A stretch of DNA of 64,000 bases from Rhodospirillales bacterium (GCA_018432935.1 JAHDSF010000018.1:186001-250000), one strand, 5' to 3'. Counted from the stretch's first letter, positions 33,251-42,874 are shown. Notes: generated by a model from the letters alone, not told the origin. Translations and numbers: made by a program.

Positions 33251-34282
33251 ATGATCGTCAGCCGTCTGATGGGTAGCACTGTTCTCGTCGCCGCACTTGC
33301 GCTTTGCGCCGGATGGGTTTCCGAAGCCCAGGCGGCGCCCAAATACATCGCCAAGGTCGGGCACTTGGAGGCGGCGACGCAGCCGCGTCATCGGACGCTC
33401 GAGCAGGTGGCTGCCGTGGTCAAGGAGAAGACCAAGGGCGAGGTCGAATTCCAGCTCTTCCCGGCTTCCCAGCTCGGCACCGCCCGTCAGATGATCGAGG
33501 GCACCCAGTTCGGCTCTGAAGAGGCGACGGTGATGCCGGCGGCCTTCCTCGGCGGCTTCAACCCCCTGGTCTCGGTGTTCGACATTCCCTTCGTGCTGCC
33601 GGAGGACGCGGAGAAGGCCAACGCGCTTCGCTCCGGGCCGTTCGGCAAGTACATTCTCGACAGCTTCTCGTCCAAGGGCATGACCGCGCTTACCCTGTGG
33701 CCCAACGGGCGCAAGAGCGTGACCTCGAACAAGCCGCTGACCGGTCTCGAGTCCTTCAAGGGCCAGAAGTTCCGGGTCATGGACTCCAAGATCCTGATCG
33801 AGCAGTTCAGCGCGGTCGGCGCCTCGGCGATCGCGATCCCCTTCGGCGAGCTCTATACCGCCCTTCAGACCGGCGTCGTCGACGGCCAGGAGAACCCGCT
33901 CGATACCATCGCCACCATGAAGTACATGGAGGTCCAGAAGAACCTCGTCCTCTCCAACCACGGGGCGATGGAGGACGTCGTCCTCTTCAACACCGCCTGG
34001 TGGAACAGCCTGCCGGCCCAGCACCGTACCGTGATCATGGACGCCTTCGTTGCGGGCCGCCCGGTCATCGAGAAGTTCAAGGCCCAGGCGGTCGAGGAAG
34101 CCCTCCAGAAGATCAAGGCGACCGGCGCCACCATCCGTACCCTGGGCGACCAGGAGCGCAAGGAGTGGCGGAAGGCGATGGGCCCCGCCGCCGAGGCCGC
34201 CTACGTCGCGCGCACCGGCGACGAAGGCAAGAAGGCGCTCGAGATCTACCACGCCGAGATGAAGCGCCTCGGCGAAGAGTGA
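33251..34282 (+). CDS. dctP: TRAP transporter substrate-binding protein DctP
   Basis: A 343-residue TRAP receptor. Signal peptide to about SEAQAAPK. Then HLEAATQPRHRTLEQVAAVV, LFPASQLGTARQMIEGTQFG, FKGQKFRVMDSKILIEQFSA (arginine of the KFRVMDS segment is the usual ligand contact) and FGELYTALQTGVVDGQENPL, all DctP features. ATG 33251 has GAGGGGAAG upstream. It heads an operon that continues through dctQ and dctM into the pyrK-like and pyrD-like genes, so the ligand may be related to dihydroorotate or another cyclic acid; this is inference. Confidence 0.95.
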   Translation: MIVSRLMGSTVLVAALALCAGWVSEAQAAPKYIAKVGHLEAATQPRHRTLEQVAAVVKEKTKGEVEFQLFPASQLGTARQMIEGTQFGSEEATVMPAAFLGGFNPLVSVFDIPFVLPEDAEKANALRSGPFGKYILDSFSSKGMTALTLWPNGRKSVTSNKPLTGLESFKGQKFRVMDSKILIEQFSAVGASAIAIPFGELYTALQTGVVDGQENPLDTIATMKYMEVQKNLVLSNHGAMEDVVLFNTAWWNSLPAQHRTVIMDAFVAGRPVIEKFKAQAVEEALQKIKATGATIRTLGDQERKEWRKAMGPAAEAAYVARTGDEGKKALEIYHAEMKRLGEE

Positions 34283-34352
34283 TCGCATCCCGGCCCCGCC
34301 CCTTCACCCAGGTTCCGGGATGAGCGGCGGGGTTGCCCGGGTCTTTTCCTGA

Positions 34353-34376
34353 GGGCGCCCGCCCGCGCGGGCGCCC
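34353..34376 (+). terminator. Intercistronic GC hairpin between dctP and dctQ
   Basis: Perfect 10-bp stem GGGCGCCCGC / GCGGGCGCCC with a 4-base loop (CCGC), 20 bases before the dctQ start. No T run. It probably leaves dctP mRNA in excess over the permease message. Confidence 0.65.
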
Positions 34377-34396
34377 CTTGGCTTTGGAGACACAGC

Positions 34397-34906
34397 GTGG
34401 GCGGCAAGTTTCTGACGGCGCTCCGCACCGCGGAACGGCACGCAATCTCGGTGTTGATGATCGCGATGCCGCTTCTGTACTGCTTCAACGTCGGGGTCCG
34501 GATGCTGACGCCGTCGATCGCGCCAATGCTGGCGTGGATCGAGGAGCTGGTCCTGTTCGGTCTTGCCTGGCTGGTGTTCATCGGACTTGGTCTGGCGCTC
34601 GAGCGCGGCCGGCACATCGCCATGACTGTCCTGTTCGCCCGCATGCCGGCCCCCGCGCGCGCCGTCGTCGGCGCACTGATCAACCTGGTCGGGCTGGCCT
34701 TCTGCCTGTTCCTTGTCAAGGCGGGCTTCGACATCACCGCTTTCGTGCTGAGGAGCGGCCAGATCAGCCCGACCCTGAACATCACTATGGCGTGGCTCTA
34801 TGCCCCCCTGCCGGTGGGTTTCAGCCTGCTGGCGCTGCGTTACCTGCTCGAGCTGGTCCGCCGTCCGAACCGTTTCTCGCAGGCCAACCGCGGTCAGGAG
34901 CACTGA
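34397..34906 (+). CDS. dctQ: TRAP transporter small permease DctQ
   Basis: A 169-residue small TRAP permease subunit with four helices. GTG start at 34397. After the first helix comes PSIAPMLAWIEELVLFGLAW, the IEE form of the DctQ motif, then GLALERGRHIAMTVLFARMP. It ends 1 base before dctM and lies in the dctPQM-pyrKD operon. Confidence 0.93.
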   Translation: MGGKFLTALRTAERHAISVLMIAMPLLYCFNVGVRMLTPSIAPMLAWIEELVLFGLAWLVFIGLGLALERGRHIAMTVLFARMPAPARAVVGALINLVGLAFCLFLVKAGFDITAFVLRSGQISPTLNITMAWLYAPLPVGFSLLALRYLLELVRRPNRFSQANRGQEH

Positions 34907-34907
34907 C

Positions 34908-36191
34908 ATGATTATCGTGCTCCTCTGCCTGCTGGCGGCTGCGCTCCTCACCCTCGGCTTCGAGATGCTGGTCGTCATCGGCCTGCCCAGCCTGATCGCC
35001 TGGCAGAGCTTCTTCCCCACCATCCCGACCTTCATCATCCCCCAGAAGATGGTGGCCGGCGTCAACGTCTCGACCACGCTGGCGATTCCGTTCTTCATCT
35101 TTGCCGCCGATTTGATGTCGCGGGGCACGATCGCCGCCCGGCTGACCGAATTGATGAAGGCCAACCTAGGTCATCTGCGAGGCGGTATCGGCCATACCGC
35201 GACCGCATCGTGCATGGCCTTCGGGTCCGTCTGCGGGTCGGCTCCGGGAACCGTCGCGGCGCTCGGCCGCATCCTCCATCCCGAGCTGACGAGGGCCGGC
35301 TATTCCGACCGGTTCTCGCTCGGCCTGATCGCCGCCAGCTCGGAATGCGCTCTTCTGATCCCGCCCAGCATCACCCTCCTGATCTATGGCTGGCTGACGG
35401 GGACCTCGATCGCCGCCCTGTTCGAGGCGGGCCTGGTGATCGGCCTAGTCCTCGGCATTTCCTTCATGGGCCTGGTGCTGTTGGAGACCGCCCGGCGCGG
35501 CGCGACCCCTGCGCCGAAAGCCTCTCGGCGGGAGCGATTGCAGGCGTTGAAGGCGGGGTCTCTTGCCATCGGCATGCCGGTGGTGGTGCTGGGGGGCATC
35601 TACGGCGGCGTGTTCACCGCCACCGAGGCGGCGGCGGTCAGCGTCGCCTACGCCCTCCTGGTGGAGGTCGGGATCTACCGCTCGTTCGGCTGGCGCGAGG
35701 TGTTCCGGATCGCCGAGGCCAGCGCGATCACGGTGACGGCGGTGTTCATCCTGCTCTCGGTCGGCACCCTGATGTCCTACTTCATCACCCTGGCGAGGGT
35801 TCCCGACACCCTGATCGCCTTCATCACCGCGATGGACGTCAACTGGGTCACCTTCCTTCTCATCGTCAACGTGGTGCTGCTGGTCGCCGGGATGTTCGTC
35901 GATCCCAACTCGATCCTGCTTGTCCTCGTTCCTGCCCTGTTCCCGGTGGCGACGGCGCTCGGCATCCATCCGGTGCATTTCGGCGTCGTCGTGTGCCTGA
36001 ACATCTGCATCGGCATGATCACGCCGCCGTTCGGACTGGATCTGTTCGTCGCCTCGTCGACCTTGCGGCGTCCGGTCGAGACCATCATATCCGGGATCAC
36101 CCCGTTCATCCTCGTCAACCTGGCGGTGCTCGGCCTCATCAGCTACGTCCCCTGGCTGTCGACCGCCGTGCTCGCGCTGACCGGCCATTGA
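34908..36191 (+). CDS. dctM: TRAP transporter large permease DctM
   Basis: A 427-residue large permease with about 12 helices. Diagnostic stretches are TTLAIPFFIFAADLMSRGTI, SCMAFGSVCGSAPGTVAALG (the site corresponding to the SGS/A motif, here with an extra Cys pair), ECALLIPPSITLLIYGWLTG and GGIYGGVFTATEAAAVSVAY, and GMITPPFGLDLFVASS near the end. The pyrK-like gene starts only 7 bases after the stop, so transport and redox genes are one transcript. Confidence 0.95.
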   Translation: MIIVLLCLLAAALLTLGFEMLVVIGLPSLIAWQSFFPTIPTFIIPQKMVAGVNVSTTLAIPFFIFAADLMSRGTIAARLTELMKANLGHLRGGIGHTATASCMAFGSVCGSAPGTVAALGRILHPELTRAGYSDRFSLGLIAASSECALLIPPSITLLIYGWLTGTSIAALFEAGLVIGLVLGISFMGLVLLETARRGATPAPKASRRERLQALKAGSLAIGMPVVVLGGIYGGVFTATEAAAVSVAYALLVEVGIYRSFGWREVFRIAEASAITVTAVFILLSVGTLMSYFITLARVPDTLIAFITAMDVNWVTFLLIVNVVLLVAGMFVDPNSILLVLVPALFPVATALGIHPVHFGVVVCLNICIGMITPPFGLDLFVASSTLRRPVETIISGITPFILVNLAVLGLISYVPWLSTAVLALTGH

Positions 36192-36198
36192 GTCTGCG

Positions 36199-37035
36199 AT
36201 GAAGCCGCCTCCCGAAAGCTCTGTCGTCGTCCCCGATTCGGCCCAGCCTGCCGACCTTCTGTCGCGGGTGATCTCCAACGATTGGGTGAACGCCCGCTAT
36301 AAGCACCTCGTCGTCGCCGCGCCGCCACAGGCGGCGCAGGCGCGGCCGGGACAATTCTTCCATCTGCTGTGCCCGGATGCGGGCGGCGAGCATCCCTTCT
36401 TCCGCCGGCCGATGAGCTGCTACGGGGCCAGCCCCCGCCAGGGCACGGTCGAGTTCCTCTACAAGGTCGCCGGCACAGGCACCCGCAGCCTCGCCAGCCT
36501 GGTCCCCGGCGCCACCCTGCCGATGCTGGGACCGCTCGGCCACGGCTTCTCGCTCGAACCGGCATGGCGAACGATCGTCGTGGTAGGCCGAGGCGTGGGC
36601 CTGGCCACCCTGGCTCCGCTGGCCGAAGCCGCCGCCGCCGCCGGGATCGCCGTGCAAGCGGTCTTCAGCGCCCGCGACCGCGACAGCGTGATGTCGGTCG
36701 AACGTTTCGAGGCGAGCGGCGCCCGGGTCACCGTGGTCCTTGATTCCGACGGCAGCAGCGACCCCGCGAAGGTGGAAGCGCTGCTGCGCCGGCTCCATGT
36801 GCAGGGGATGGCCGACGCCTTCTTCACTTGCGGCTCGACCCGCCTGCTCGTCCTCCTGCAGAGGCTCGGCCGCGAGCTGGGCGTGCCCGGTCAGGTAGCG
36901 CTCGAGCAGCAGATGGCGTGCGGGCTCGGCATGTGCTTCTGCTGCGTCCGGCCGTTCCGCGAGGACGACGAGGTGGTGAACCGGCGGGTCTGCTGGGATG
37001 GCCCCGTATTCGACATCCAGGAGGCGATGCCGTGA
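36199..37035 (+). CDS. pyrK: Dihydroorotate dehydrogenase-type electron transfer subunit (PyrK-like)
   Basis: A 278-residue iron-sulfur flavoprotein that would pass electrons from a PyrD-type subunit to NAD. The FAD motif RRPMSCYG is at 69-76; an NAD-binding region follows (VVVGRGVGLATLAPLAEAAA); the C-terminus carries a [2Fe-2S] cluster site, Cys241-x4-Cys246-x2-Cys249 in MACGLGMCFCCVRPF and Cys265 in RRVCWDGPVF. These are the PyrK hallmarks. It starts 7 bases after dctM and overlaps the pyrD-like gene (GTGA). A biosynthetic role in pyrimidine formation is possible, but the transporter operon suggests uptake-linked oxidation. Confidence 0.9.
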   Translation: MKPPPESSVVVPDSAQPADLLSRVISNDWVNARYKHLVVAAPPQAAQARPGQFFHLLCPDAGGEHPFFRRPMSCYGASPRQGTVEFLYKVAGTGTRSLASLVPGATLPMLGPLGHGFSLEPAWRTIVVVGRGVGLATLAPLAEAAAAAGIAVQAVFSARDRDSVMSVERFEASGARVTVVLDSDGSSDPAKVEALLRRLHVQGMADAFFTCGSTRLLVLLQRLGRELGVPGQVALEQQMACGLGMCFCCVRPFREDDEVVNRRVCWDGPVFDIQEAMP

Positions 37036-37964
37036 CCGACATGAGCGTCAGCGTCGGCGCGCTGCGCCTTGCGAACCCCATCATGCCGGCCTCCGGAACT
37101 TTCGCCGAGGGGCTGGCCGAGGTCATCGACATCGAGCGCCTGGGCGCGGTCGTGATCAAGACCATCACCACCGAGCTGCGGGCCGGCAATCCGGTGCCGC
37201 GCGTGGCCGAGGTGCGATCGGGCATGCTCAACTCGATCGGCATTCCCAGCAAGGGCGTGCCCTACTTCCTCGAGCGGACGTTGCCGTACTACCGCCGCTT
37301 CGCGGTGCCGCTGGTGGTGAGCGTCTCGGCGCCGACGGTGGCCGGCTTTGCGTCGATCGCGAAAGCGGTCAGCGTGCCCGGCGTGGCCGCCATCGAGGCC
37401 AACATCTCGTGCCCCAACCTGGAGGAGGACGGCCGCGCCTTCGCCATGGAACCGCGTTCCGCCGCGACCGTGACGGCGGCGCTGCGCGAGGCCACACCGT
37501 TGCCCCTGTGGGTCAAACTGACGCCCAACGTCGGGGATATCGCCGCGGTCGCCCGAGCCGCCGAGAACGCCGGTGCCGACGCCCTGGTGGTCGCCAACAC
37601 CGTGCTTGCCATGGCGATCGACATCGATACCCGCCGGCCCCGCCTGGGCAGCATCATGGGCGGCCTTTCGGGCCCCGTGATCAAGCCGATCGTCGTCCGC
37701 ATGACCTATCAGTGCGCCAAGGCGGTGAAGATCCCGGTCATCGGCTGCGGCGGCATCGCCAGCGCCGAGGACGCGATCGAGTACATGCTGGCCGGTGCCG
37801 CCGCCGTCCAGGTCGGCACCGCGACCTTCGTGCAGCCCTCCGCCATGCTGGCCATCCTCGACGGGATGGAGGCCTGGTGCGCAAGGAAGGGCATCCACCG
37901 GGTCGCCGACCTGATCGGGGCGATCCGCGACACCGACCTCGAGCTGGCTCCCGCCCAGTACTGA
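37032..37964 (+). CDS. pyrD: Dihydroorotate dehydrogenase-type catalytic subunit (class 1B PyrD-like)
   Basis: A 310-residue FMN TIM-barrel. The class 1 base Cys127 lies in EANISCPNLEE; other orotate and FMN contacts are kept: GMLNSIGIPSKG, LWVKLTPNVGDI (lysine), ANTVLA, GGLSGPVIKP and VIGCGGIASAEDAIEYMLAG with VQVGTATF. The usual LQNPG segment after the GMLNxIG motif is changed to IPSKG. It starts with GTG at 37032 inside the pyrK end (ATG 37041 is an alternative) and ends the TRAP operon. It should form a PyrK2-PyrD2 complex. Whether it acts on dihydroorotate or a relative is open. Confidence 0.9.
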   Translation: MTDMSVSVGALRLANPIMPASGTFAEGLAEVIDIERLGAVVIKTITTELRAGNPVPRVAEVRSGMLNSIGIPSKGVPYFLERTLPYYRRFAVPLVVSVSAPTVAGFASIAKAVSVPGVAAIEANISCPNLEEDGRAFAMEPRSAATVTAALREATPLPLWVKLTPNVGDIAAVARAAENAGADALVVANTVLAMAIDIDTRRPRLGSIMGGLSGPVIKPIVVRMTYQCAKAVKIPVIGCGGIASAEDAIEYMLAGAAAVQVGTATFVQPSAMLAILDGMEAWCARKGIHRVADLIGAIRDTDLELAPAQY

Positions 37965-38034
37965 CGAACCGCTCGCCGCCCACAACGGCAGCATCGTCCA
38001 TGTCTTGGGCGGTTTGCTGCCTTCCTACGGCGCG

Positions 38035-38084
38035 GGACACCTACATAATGGAGAGAAAATCAGGGCACGTACGTCCAGCGTACG
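38035..38084 (+). promoter_or_regulatory. Promoter-like GGACACCTACATAAT and CGTACG pair before the ABC receptor gene
   Basis: GGACACCTACATAAT (38035-38049) resembles GGACACCTATAAT at 16115-16127 and ends in a CATAAT -10-like box. Downstream, CGTACG occurs at 38068 and again at 38079, 11 bases apart, one helical turn, suggesting an operator. The remainder of this 186-base gap shows nothing clear. Confidence 0.35.
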
Positions 38085-38150
38085 GCACCAGCAAGTGAGG
38101 CGCGGCTACGTTCCGGCGCCTGTGCTAACGAACAATGGGAGGGTCCTGCC

Positions 38151-39149
38151 ATGAAGAAGTCCGGTACCGTTCTTGGCGCCGCGGTGGCGATCGCGGCTGC
38201 CGTGCTTACGTCTCTTCCGGCCCAGGCCCAGGTCGACGGCTCCTGCGCCGGCAAGAGGTTCGTCTTCTTCCCCGGCGGCGGCGAGGGCGACACCTTCGCC
38301 TCGATCGTCTTCCGCGGCGCCCAGCTCGCCCAGAAGCAGACCGGCTGCGACGTCGACTACGTGTGGTCCGACTGGAACCCCGAGAAGATGGTGGCCCAAT
38401 TCCGCGAGGCGATCGCGCGCAAGCCGACCGCGATCTCGATCATGGGCCACCCGGGCGAGCCGGCGCTCGGCAAGCTGATCGACGAGGCGCGCGCCGCCGG
38501 CATCATCGTCACCACCGCCAACGTCGACCTGCCGACGGCCGAGGCCAAGTACAAGGCTACCGGCTTCGGCTACGTCGGCCAGAAGCTGTTCCCGTCCGGC
38601 AAGATGCTGGCCGAGGCGGTGATGGAGCAGTGCGGGCTGAAGGCCGGCGACAAGGCGATGGTGTGGGGCCTGCTGGGCCAGCAGGGCCGCGGCGAGCGGA
38701 CGCGCGGCATCGTCGACACCCTGAAGGCGAACCAGGTCAATGTCCAGTATCTCGAGATCTCGGACACCGTGAACAAGGACGCCTCGCAAGGCGTGCCGGT
38801 GTTCTCGGCCTACTTCGCCAGCAACCCCGACACCAAGGCGGTGATCACCGACCACGGCACCCTGACGGCGACGATCCCGCTCTACTTCCGCAACGCCAAC
38901 GTCGACAAGGCGAAGGTGTGCGGCGCCGGCTTCGACCTCTCCGCCCCGACCGCGGAGGCGATCAAGAACGGCTTCGTACGGGCGGTGCTCGACCAGCAGC
39001 CGTTCCTCCAGGGCTACCTGCCGGTGATGCAGATGTTCCTGTCCAGCAAGTTCGGCTTCGCCGGCTTCAACGTCGATACCGGCGCGGCGATCATCAGCAA
39101 GTCCAACATCGACGCCGTGGCGCCCCTGGCCGCCGCGGGCGTACGGTAA
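38151..39149 (+). CDS. Sugar ABC transporter substrate-binding protein (ribose-type)
   Basis: A 332-residue periplasmic receptor of the ribose/CUT2 class. Signal peptide to about AQAQVDG. The fold signature is FVFFPGGGEGDTFASIVFRG, WNPEKMVAQFREAIARKPTA, ISIMGHPGEPALGKLIDEAR (the usual second-strand segment), and GAGFDLSAPTAEAIKNGFVR with VLDQQPFLQGYLPVMQMFLS near the end. The single-domain ATPase and permease follow, so a FrcBCA-like monosaccharide importer is plausible. The downstream IlvD-type dehydratase suggests a pentose or sugar acid substrate. Confidence 0.92.
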   Translation: MKKSGTVLGAAVAIAAAVLTSLPAQAQVDGSCAGKRFVFFPGGGEGDTFASIVFRGAQLAQKQTGCDVDYVWSDWNPEKMVAQFREAIARKPTAISIMGHPGEPALGKLIDEARAAGIIVTTANVDLPTAEAKYKATGFGYVGQKLFPSGKMLAEAVMEQCGLKAGDKAMVWGLLGQQGRGERTRGIVDTLKANQVNVQYLEISDTVNKDASQGVPVFSAYFASNPDTKAVITDHGTLTATIPLYFRNANVDKAKVCGAGFDLSAPTAEAIKNGFVRAVLDQQPFLQGYLPVMQMFLSSKFGFAGFNVDTGAAIISKSNIDAVAPLAAAGVR

Positions 39150-39163
39150 AGGTGATCGAGGAC

Positions 39164-39187
39164 CCCCTCACCCCTGCGGGTGAGGGG
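39164..39187 (+). terminator. Intercistronic hairpin between ABC receptor and ATPase genes
   Basis: Perfect 10-bp stem CCCCTCACCC / GGGTGAGGGG with loop CTGC, in the 62-base gap before the ATPase start. No T run; likely stabilises the receptor message. Confidence 0.65.
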
Positions 39188-39211
39188 TTGTCCTCATCAG
39201 GAGATGGGATA

Positions 39212-39973
39212 GTGCCGTCGCCGCTGCTCGAGCTTCGCGACGTGAGCCTGTCGTTCGGGCGCGTCCATGTCCTGAAGGGCGTCAGCTTCGACGTCTTCCC
39301 CGGCGAGATCGTCGCCCTGGTCGGCGACAACGGGGCCGGCAAGTCGTCGCTGATCAAGGTGGTCACCGGCGTCCACCGCCGCACCGGCGGCGAGATCACC
39401 TTTCGCGGCCGGCCGATCGCCGTCACCTCGGTCCGCGAGTCCCGCGAGATGGGGATCGAGACCGTCTACCAGGAGCGCGCGCTCGCCGACCAGCAAGAAC
39501 TGTGGCGCAACGTCTTCGTCGGCCGCGAACTGACCACCGTGGCCGGCTTCCTCGACATCCCGCGCCAGAAGGAGGAGACCCGCAGGCTGCTGCGCGAGTA
39601 CATGGGCTTCACCTCGGAGGCGATCGACATCGACACCGAGGTGAAGTCGCTTTCGGGCGGCGAGAAGCAGGGCGTCGCGATTGCCCGCGCCCTCTACTTC
39701 AACGCCGAGCTCATCATCCTCGACGAGCCCACTTCGGGGCTCGCCGTCTCCGAGCAGCGCAAGGTCCTCAGCTTCATCCGCGGCATCCGCGACAAGGGCA
39801 AGACGGCGATCTTCATCGACCACAACATCTTCCACGTTCACGACGTCGCCGACCGCTTCGTCATCCTCGACAAGGGCCGCGTCGCAGCCCAGTTCGCCAA
39901 GCACGAGATCACCCGCGACGAGCTGATCGACATGATGGTCGAGCTGCACAACAAGGGGGCGATCGTGCAATGA
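39212..39973 (+). CDS. Sugar ABC transporter ATP-binding protein, single domain
   Basis: A 253-residue ATPase with one nucleotide-binding domain: Walker A GDNGAGKSS, signature LSGGEKQGVAIARAL, Walker B LIILDEPTSGLAV. Most ribose-type systems use a double-domain ATPase of about 500 residues; a single-domain form occurs in FrcA-type fructose importers. GTG 39212 was chosen because AGGAG lies 8 bases upstream and residues start VPSPLLELRDVSLSFG; the frame is open further upstream through the receptor gene but has no sensible start. The permease gene follows at 40047. Confidence 0.92.
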   Translation: MPSPLLELRDVSLSFGRVHVLKGVSFDVFPGEIVALVGDNGAGKSSLIKVVTGVHRRTGGEITFRGRPIAVTSVRESREMGIETVYQERALADQQELWRNVFVGRELTTVAGFLDIPRQKEETRRLLREYMGFTSEAIDIDTEVKSLSGGEKQGVAIARALYFNAELIILDEPTSGLAVSEQRKVLSFIRGIRDKGKTAIFIDHNIFHVHDVADRFVILDKGRVAAQFAKHEITRDELIDMMVELHNKGAIVQ

Positions 39974-40046
39974 ACGGTCGCCCGGACTCCTGCCGGAAGC
40001 CCCTTTCCGCCCTGCAAGGGGGCGGAGCGGGAGCGATGGTGCCGTG

Positions 40047-41021
40047 ATGGCAAGCGACCACCCCATTCGCCGGTTTCTTTCGCGCAACCGCGCCCCGGTG
40101 CTGGTGACCTGCCTGTGGGCAGCGCTCTACCTAGTCTACATCATCGGCGCGCCGCAGGTGTTCCTGTCGCCCGGCATCTATGCCGCCCTGATGGGGACCC
40201 TGGCGTTCTCGGGGATCCTGGCAATCGGCGCCACCTACGTCGTCACCCTGGGCGAGATCGACCTCAGCTTCCCCTCGATCATGGGCCTCAGCGCCTGGGT
40301 CTTCGCGCACTCCTACGCCACCCTGGGTTCGTTCCCGCTGTCGCTCGTCTTCTGCCTCGGGGTCGGGTTCACGCTGGGTCTCCTCAACGGGCTTGCCATC
40401 ACCAAGGTCGGGGTGCCGTCGATCGTGCTGACGATCGGCACCATGTTCCTGTGGCGCGGACTGGTCCACGTCCTGGTGCAGGGACAGAGCATCGTGCTTT
40501 CCCAGCTCGACGGCACGGTATGGAACGCGCTCCTGGTCGGCAGGGTGGCGGGCTACGTGCCGGCGCAGTTCATCTGGTTCCTGGCGCTCGCGGTCGCCCT
40601 CGGGCTGGTCTACCGCTATCACCGCTTCGGCAGCCATGTGCTCTTCACCGGCGACGACGCCACCAGCGCCCGCATGGTGGGCATCGACACCGACCTGGTG
40701 AAGATCAAGTGCTTCGTGCTGATCGGCGTGCTGGCCGCGGTCGCCGGCCTGCTCAGCCTCGCCTTCAATCAGTCTTTCTTCCCCAGCCACGGCGACAGCA
40801 TGCTGCTGCCGACGCTGGCCGCGGTGTTCATCGGCGGCACCTCGGTGTTCGGCGGCAAGGGCACCATGTGGGGCACCTTCATGGGGGTGCTGATCATGGG
40901 CTCGCTGGAGACCGGCATCGTCGCCCTCGGCCTGACCGGCTTCTGGTACCAGTTCATCGCCGGGCTGACGATCGTCGCTTCGGTCATCCTGTACGCGCTG
41001 CTGCTGCGCAAGGTGAACTGA
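40047..41021 (+). CDS. Sugar ABC transporter permease (ribose type)
   Basis: A 324-residue inner-membrane permease of the RbsC/FrcC type with about ten helices. Characteristic parts are [20 protein letters not shown] (the conserved loop after helix 2), [20 protein letters not shown] with [28 protein letters not shown] (the ATPase-docking region) and [23 protein letters not shown] 40047 is preceded by GGAGCGATGGTGCC; an in-frame GTG directly before it is less likely. It completes a receptor-ATPase-permease set, and the dehydratase follows 71 bases later. Confidence 0.93.
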   Translation: MASDHPIRRFLSRNRAPVLVTCLWAALYLVYIIGAPQVFLSPGIYAALMGTLAFSGILAIGATYVVTLGEIDLSFPSIMGLSAWVFAHSYATLGSFPLSLVFCLGVGFTLGLLNGLAITKVGVPSIVLTIGTMFLWRGLVHVLVQGQSIVLSQLDGTVWNALLVGRVAGYVPAQFIWFLALAVALGLVYRYHRFGSHVLFTGDDATSARMVGIDTDLVKIKCFVLIGVLAAVAGLLSLAFNQSFFPSHGDSMLLPTLAAVFIGGTSVFGGKGTMWGTFMGVLIMGSLETGIVALGLTGFWYQFIAGLTIVASVILYALLLRKVN

Positions 41022-41092
41022 CATCCCCGATTATTGACATTGCGTCGACGGCGGCCGAATCTACCCCCCTCCTCCGGATGAAAGGGCGGGCG

Positions 41093-42874
41093 ATGAGCGG
41101 AAGCGGGAAGACGAAACTGCGCAGCCAGCTGTGGTTCGACAACTCCGAGAACCCGGGCATGACGGCGCTCTATCTCGAGCGCTACCTGAACTACGGCCTG
41201 ACGATGGCCGAGCTGCGCTCGGGCAAGCCGATGATCGGCATCGCCCAGACCGGCAACGACCTGACCCCCTGCAACCGCCACCACCTCGAACTCGCGACCC
41301 GGGTGCGCGACGGCATCCGCGACGCCGGCGGCATTCCGATGGAGTTCCCGGTCCACCCGCTGCAGGAGACCGGCAAGCGCCCGACCGCCGCCCTCGACCG
41401 CAACCTCGCCTACCTCGGGCTGGTCGAGGTGCTGCACGGCTATCCGCTCGACGGCGTCGTGCTGACCACCGGCTGCGACAAGACCACCCCCGCCTGCCTG
41501 ATGGCCGCCGCCACCGTCAACATGCCGGCGATCGTGCTGTCGGGCGGGCCGATGCTGGACGGCCACTACCACGGCATGCTGGCGGGCTCCGGCACCGTGA
41601 TCTGGCACGCCCGCGAACTGCTTGCGGCCGGCAAGATCGACTACGACGTGTTCATGGAGATGGTCGCCGCGTCCGCCCCCAGCGTCGGCCACTGCAACAC
41701 CATGGGCACCGCGACCTCGATGAACTGCATGGCCGAGGCGCTCGGCATGTCCCTGCCCGGCTGCGCCGCCATTCCCGGCCCCTACCGCGAGCGCGGCCAG
41801 ATGGCCTACGAAACCGGCCGGCGCATCGTCGACATGGTGCGCGAGGACCTGACGCCGTCGAAGGTGCTGACCCGCCAGGCGTTCGAGAACGCGATCGTCG
41901 CCTGCTCGGCGATCGGCGGCTCGTCGAACTGCGTCTGGCACCTGATCGCCATCGCCCGCCACATGGGCGTGCCGCTGGTCACCGAGGATTGGCAGACCTT
42001 CGGCCGCGACATCCACCTCCTGGTCAACTGCCAGCCGGCCGGCGAGCACCTCGGCGAGGGCTTCCATCAGGCGGGCGGCCTGCCGGCGGTGATGAACGAG
42101 CTGATCCAGGCGGGCAAGCTACCGCACCCGGGCGCGCTGACCGTCAGCGGCAAGTCGATGGGCGAGAACGTCAAGGACGCCGAGATCATGAAGCCCTCGG
42201 TCATCCGCACCTACGACGACCCGCTGAAAGAGCGCGCCGGCTACGTGGTCCTGACCGGCAACATCTTCGACGAGGCGATCATGAAGACCTCGGTCATCAG
42301 CAAGGAGTTCGCCGAGAAGTTTCTGTCCAACCCGAAAGACCCGGAGGCCTTCGAGGGCACGGCGATCGTGTTCGACGGACCCGAGGACTACCATCACCGC
42401 ATCAACGACCCATCGCTGCCGATCGACGAGACGAGCATCCTGTTCATGCGCTACACCGGCCCGGTCGGCTACCCCGGCTCGGCCGAGGTGGTCAACATGA
42501 TCCCGCCCGACCGCATGGTGACGGTGTCCGGCGCCAACCTGCCCTGCGTCGGCGACGGCCGGCAGAGCGGCACCTCGTATTCGCCCTCGATCCTGCACGC
42601 CTCGCCCGAGGCCGCGGTGGGCGGCAACCTTGCCATCCTCAAGACCGGCGACCGCGTACGCATCGACATGCGCAAGCGCCGCGTCGACATGCTGGTCGCG
42701 GAGGACGAGATCGCCCGCCGCCGCAAGGCCCTGAAGCTGCCCGAGCTCAAGCACCAGACGCCGTGGCAGAAGATCTACCGCGAGCACGTGAGCCAGCTTG
42801 CAACCGGCGCCGTGCTCGAGGACGCAGTGGCGTTCCAAAACATCCGCGAGGACATCCCGCGCGACAGCCACTGA
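41093..42874 (+). CDS. IlvD/Edd-family sugar-acid dehydratase
   Basis: A 593-residue iron-sulfur dehydratase of the IlvD/Edd family, closest in layout to L-arabinonate and D-xylonate dehydratases. Cluster cysteines are Cys60 ([11 protein letters not shown]), Cys128 ([11 protein letters not shown]) and Cys201 ([15 protein letters not shown]); the lysine in CDK corresponds to the carbamylated active-site lysine of the family. Catalytic-region motifs SIGGSSN-like [20 protein letters not shown] and PGSAEVVNM are present. It would turn an aldonic acid into a 2-keto-3-deoxy acid, for which aldolases and FAH-fold enzymes are encoded elsewhere in the window. ATG 41093 was chosen over 41078. It probably handles the sugar brought in by the ABC system. 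Confidence 0.9.
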   Translation: MSGSGKTKLRSQLWFDNSENPGMTALYLERYLNYGLTMAELRSGKPMIGIAQTGNDLTPCNRHHLELATRVRDGIRDAGGIPMEFPVHPLQETGKRPTAALDRNLAYLGLVEVLHGYPLDGVVLTTGCDKTTPACLMAAATVNMPAIVLSGGPMLDGHYHGMLAGSGTVIWHARELLAAGKIDYDVFMEMVAASAPSVGHCNTMGTATSMNCMAEALGMSLPGCAAIPGPYRERGQMAYETGRRIVDMVREDLTPSKVLTRQAFENAIVACSAIGGSSNCVWHLIAIARHMGVPLVTEDWQTFGRDIHLLVNCQPAGEHLGEGFHQAGGLPAVMNELIQAGKLPHPGALTVSGKSMGENVKDAEIMKPSVIRTYDDPLKERAGYVVLTGNIFDEAIMKTSVISKEFAEKFLSNPKDPEAFEGTAIVFDGPEDYHHRINDPSLPIDETSILFMRYTGPVGYPGSAEVVNMIPPDRMVTVSGANLPCVGDGRQSGTSYSPSILHASPEAAVGGNLAILKTGDRVRIDMRKRRVDMLVAEDEIARRRKALKLPELKHQTPWQKIYREHVSQLATGAVLEDAVAFQNIREDIPRDSH

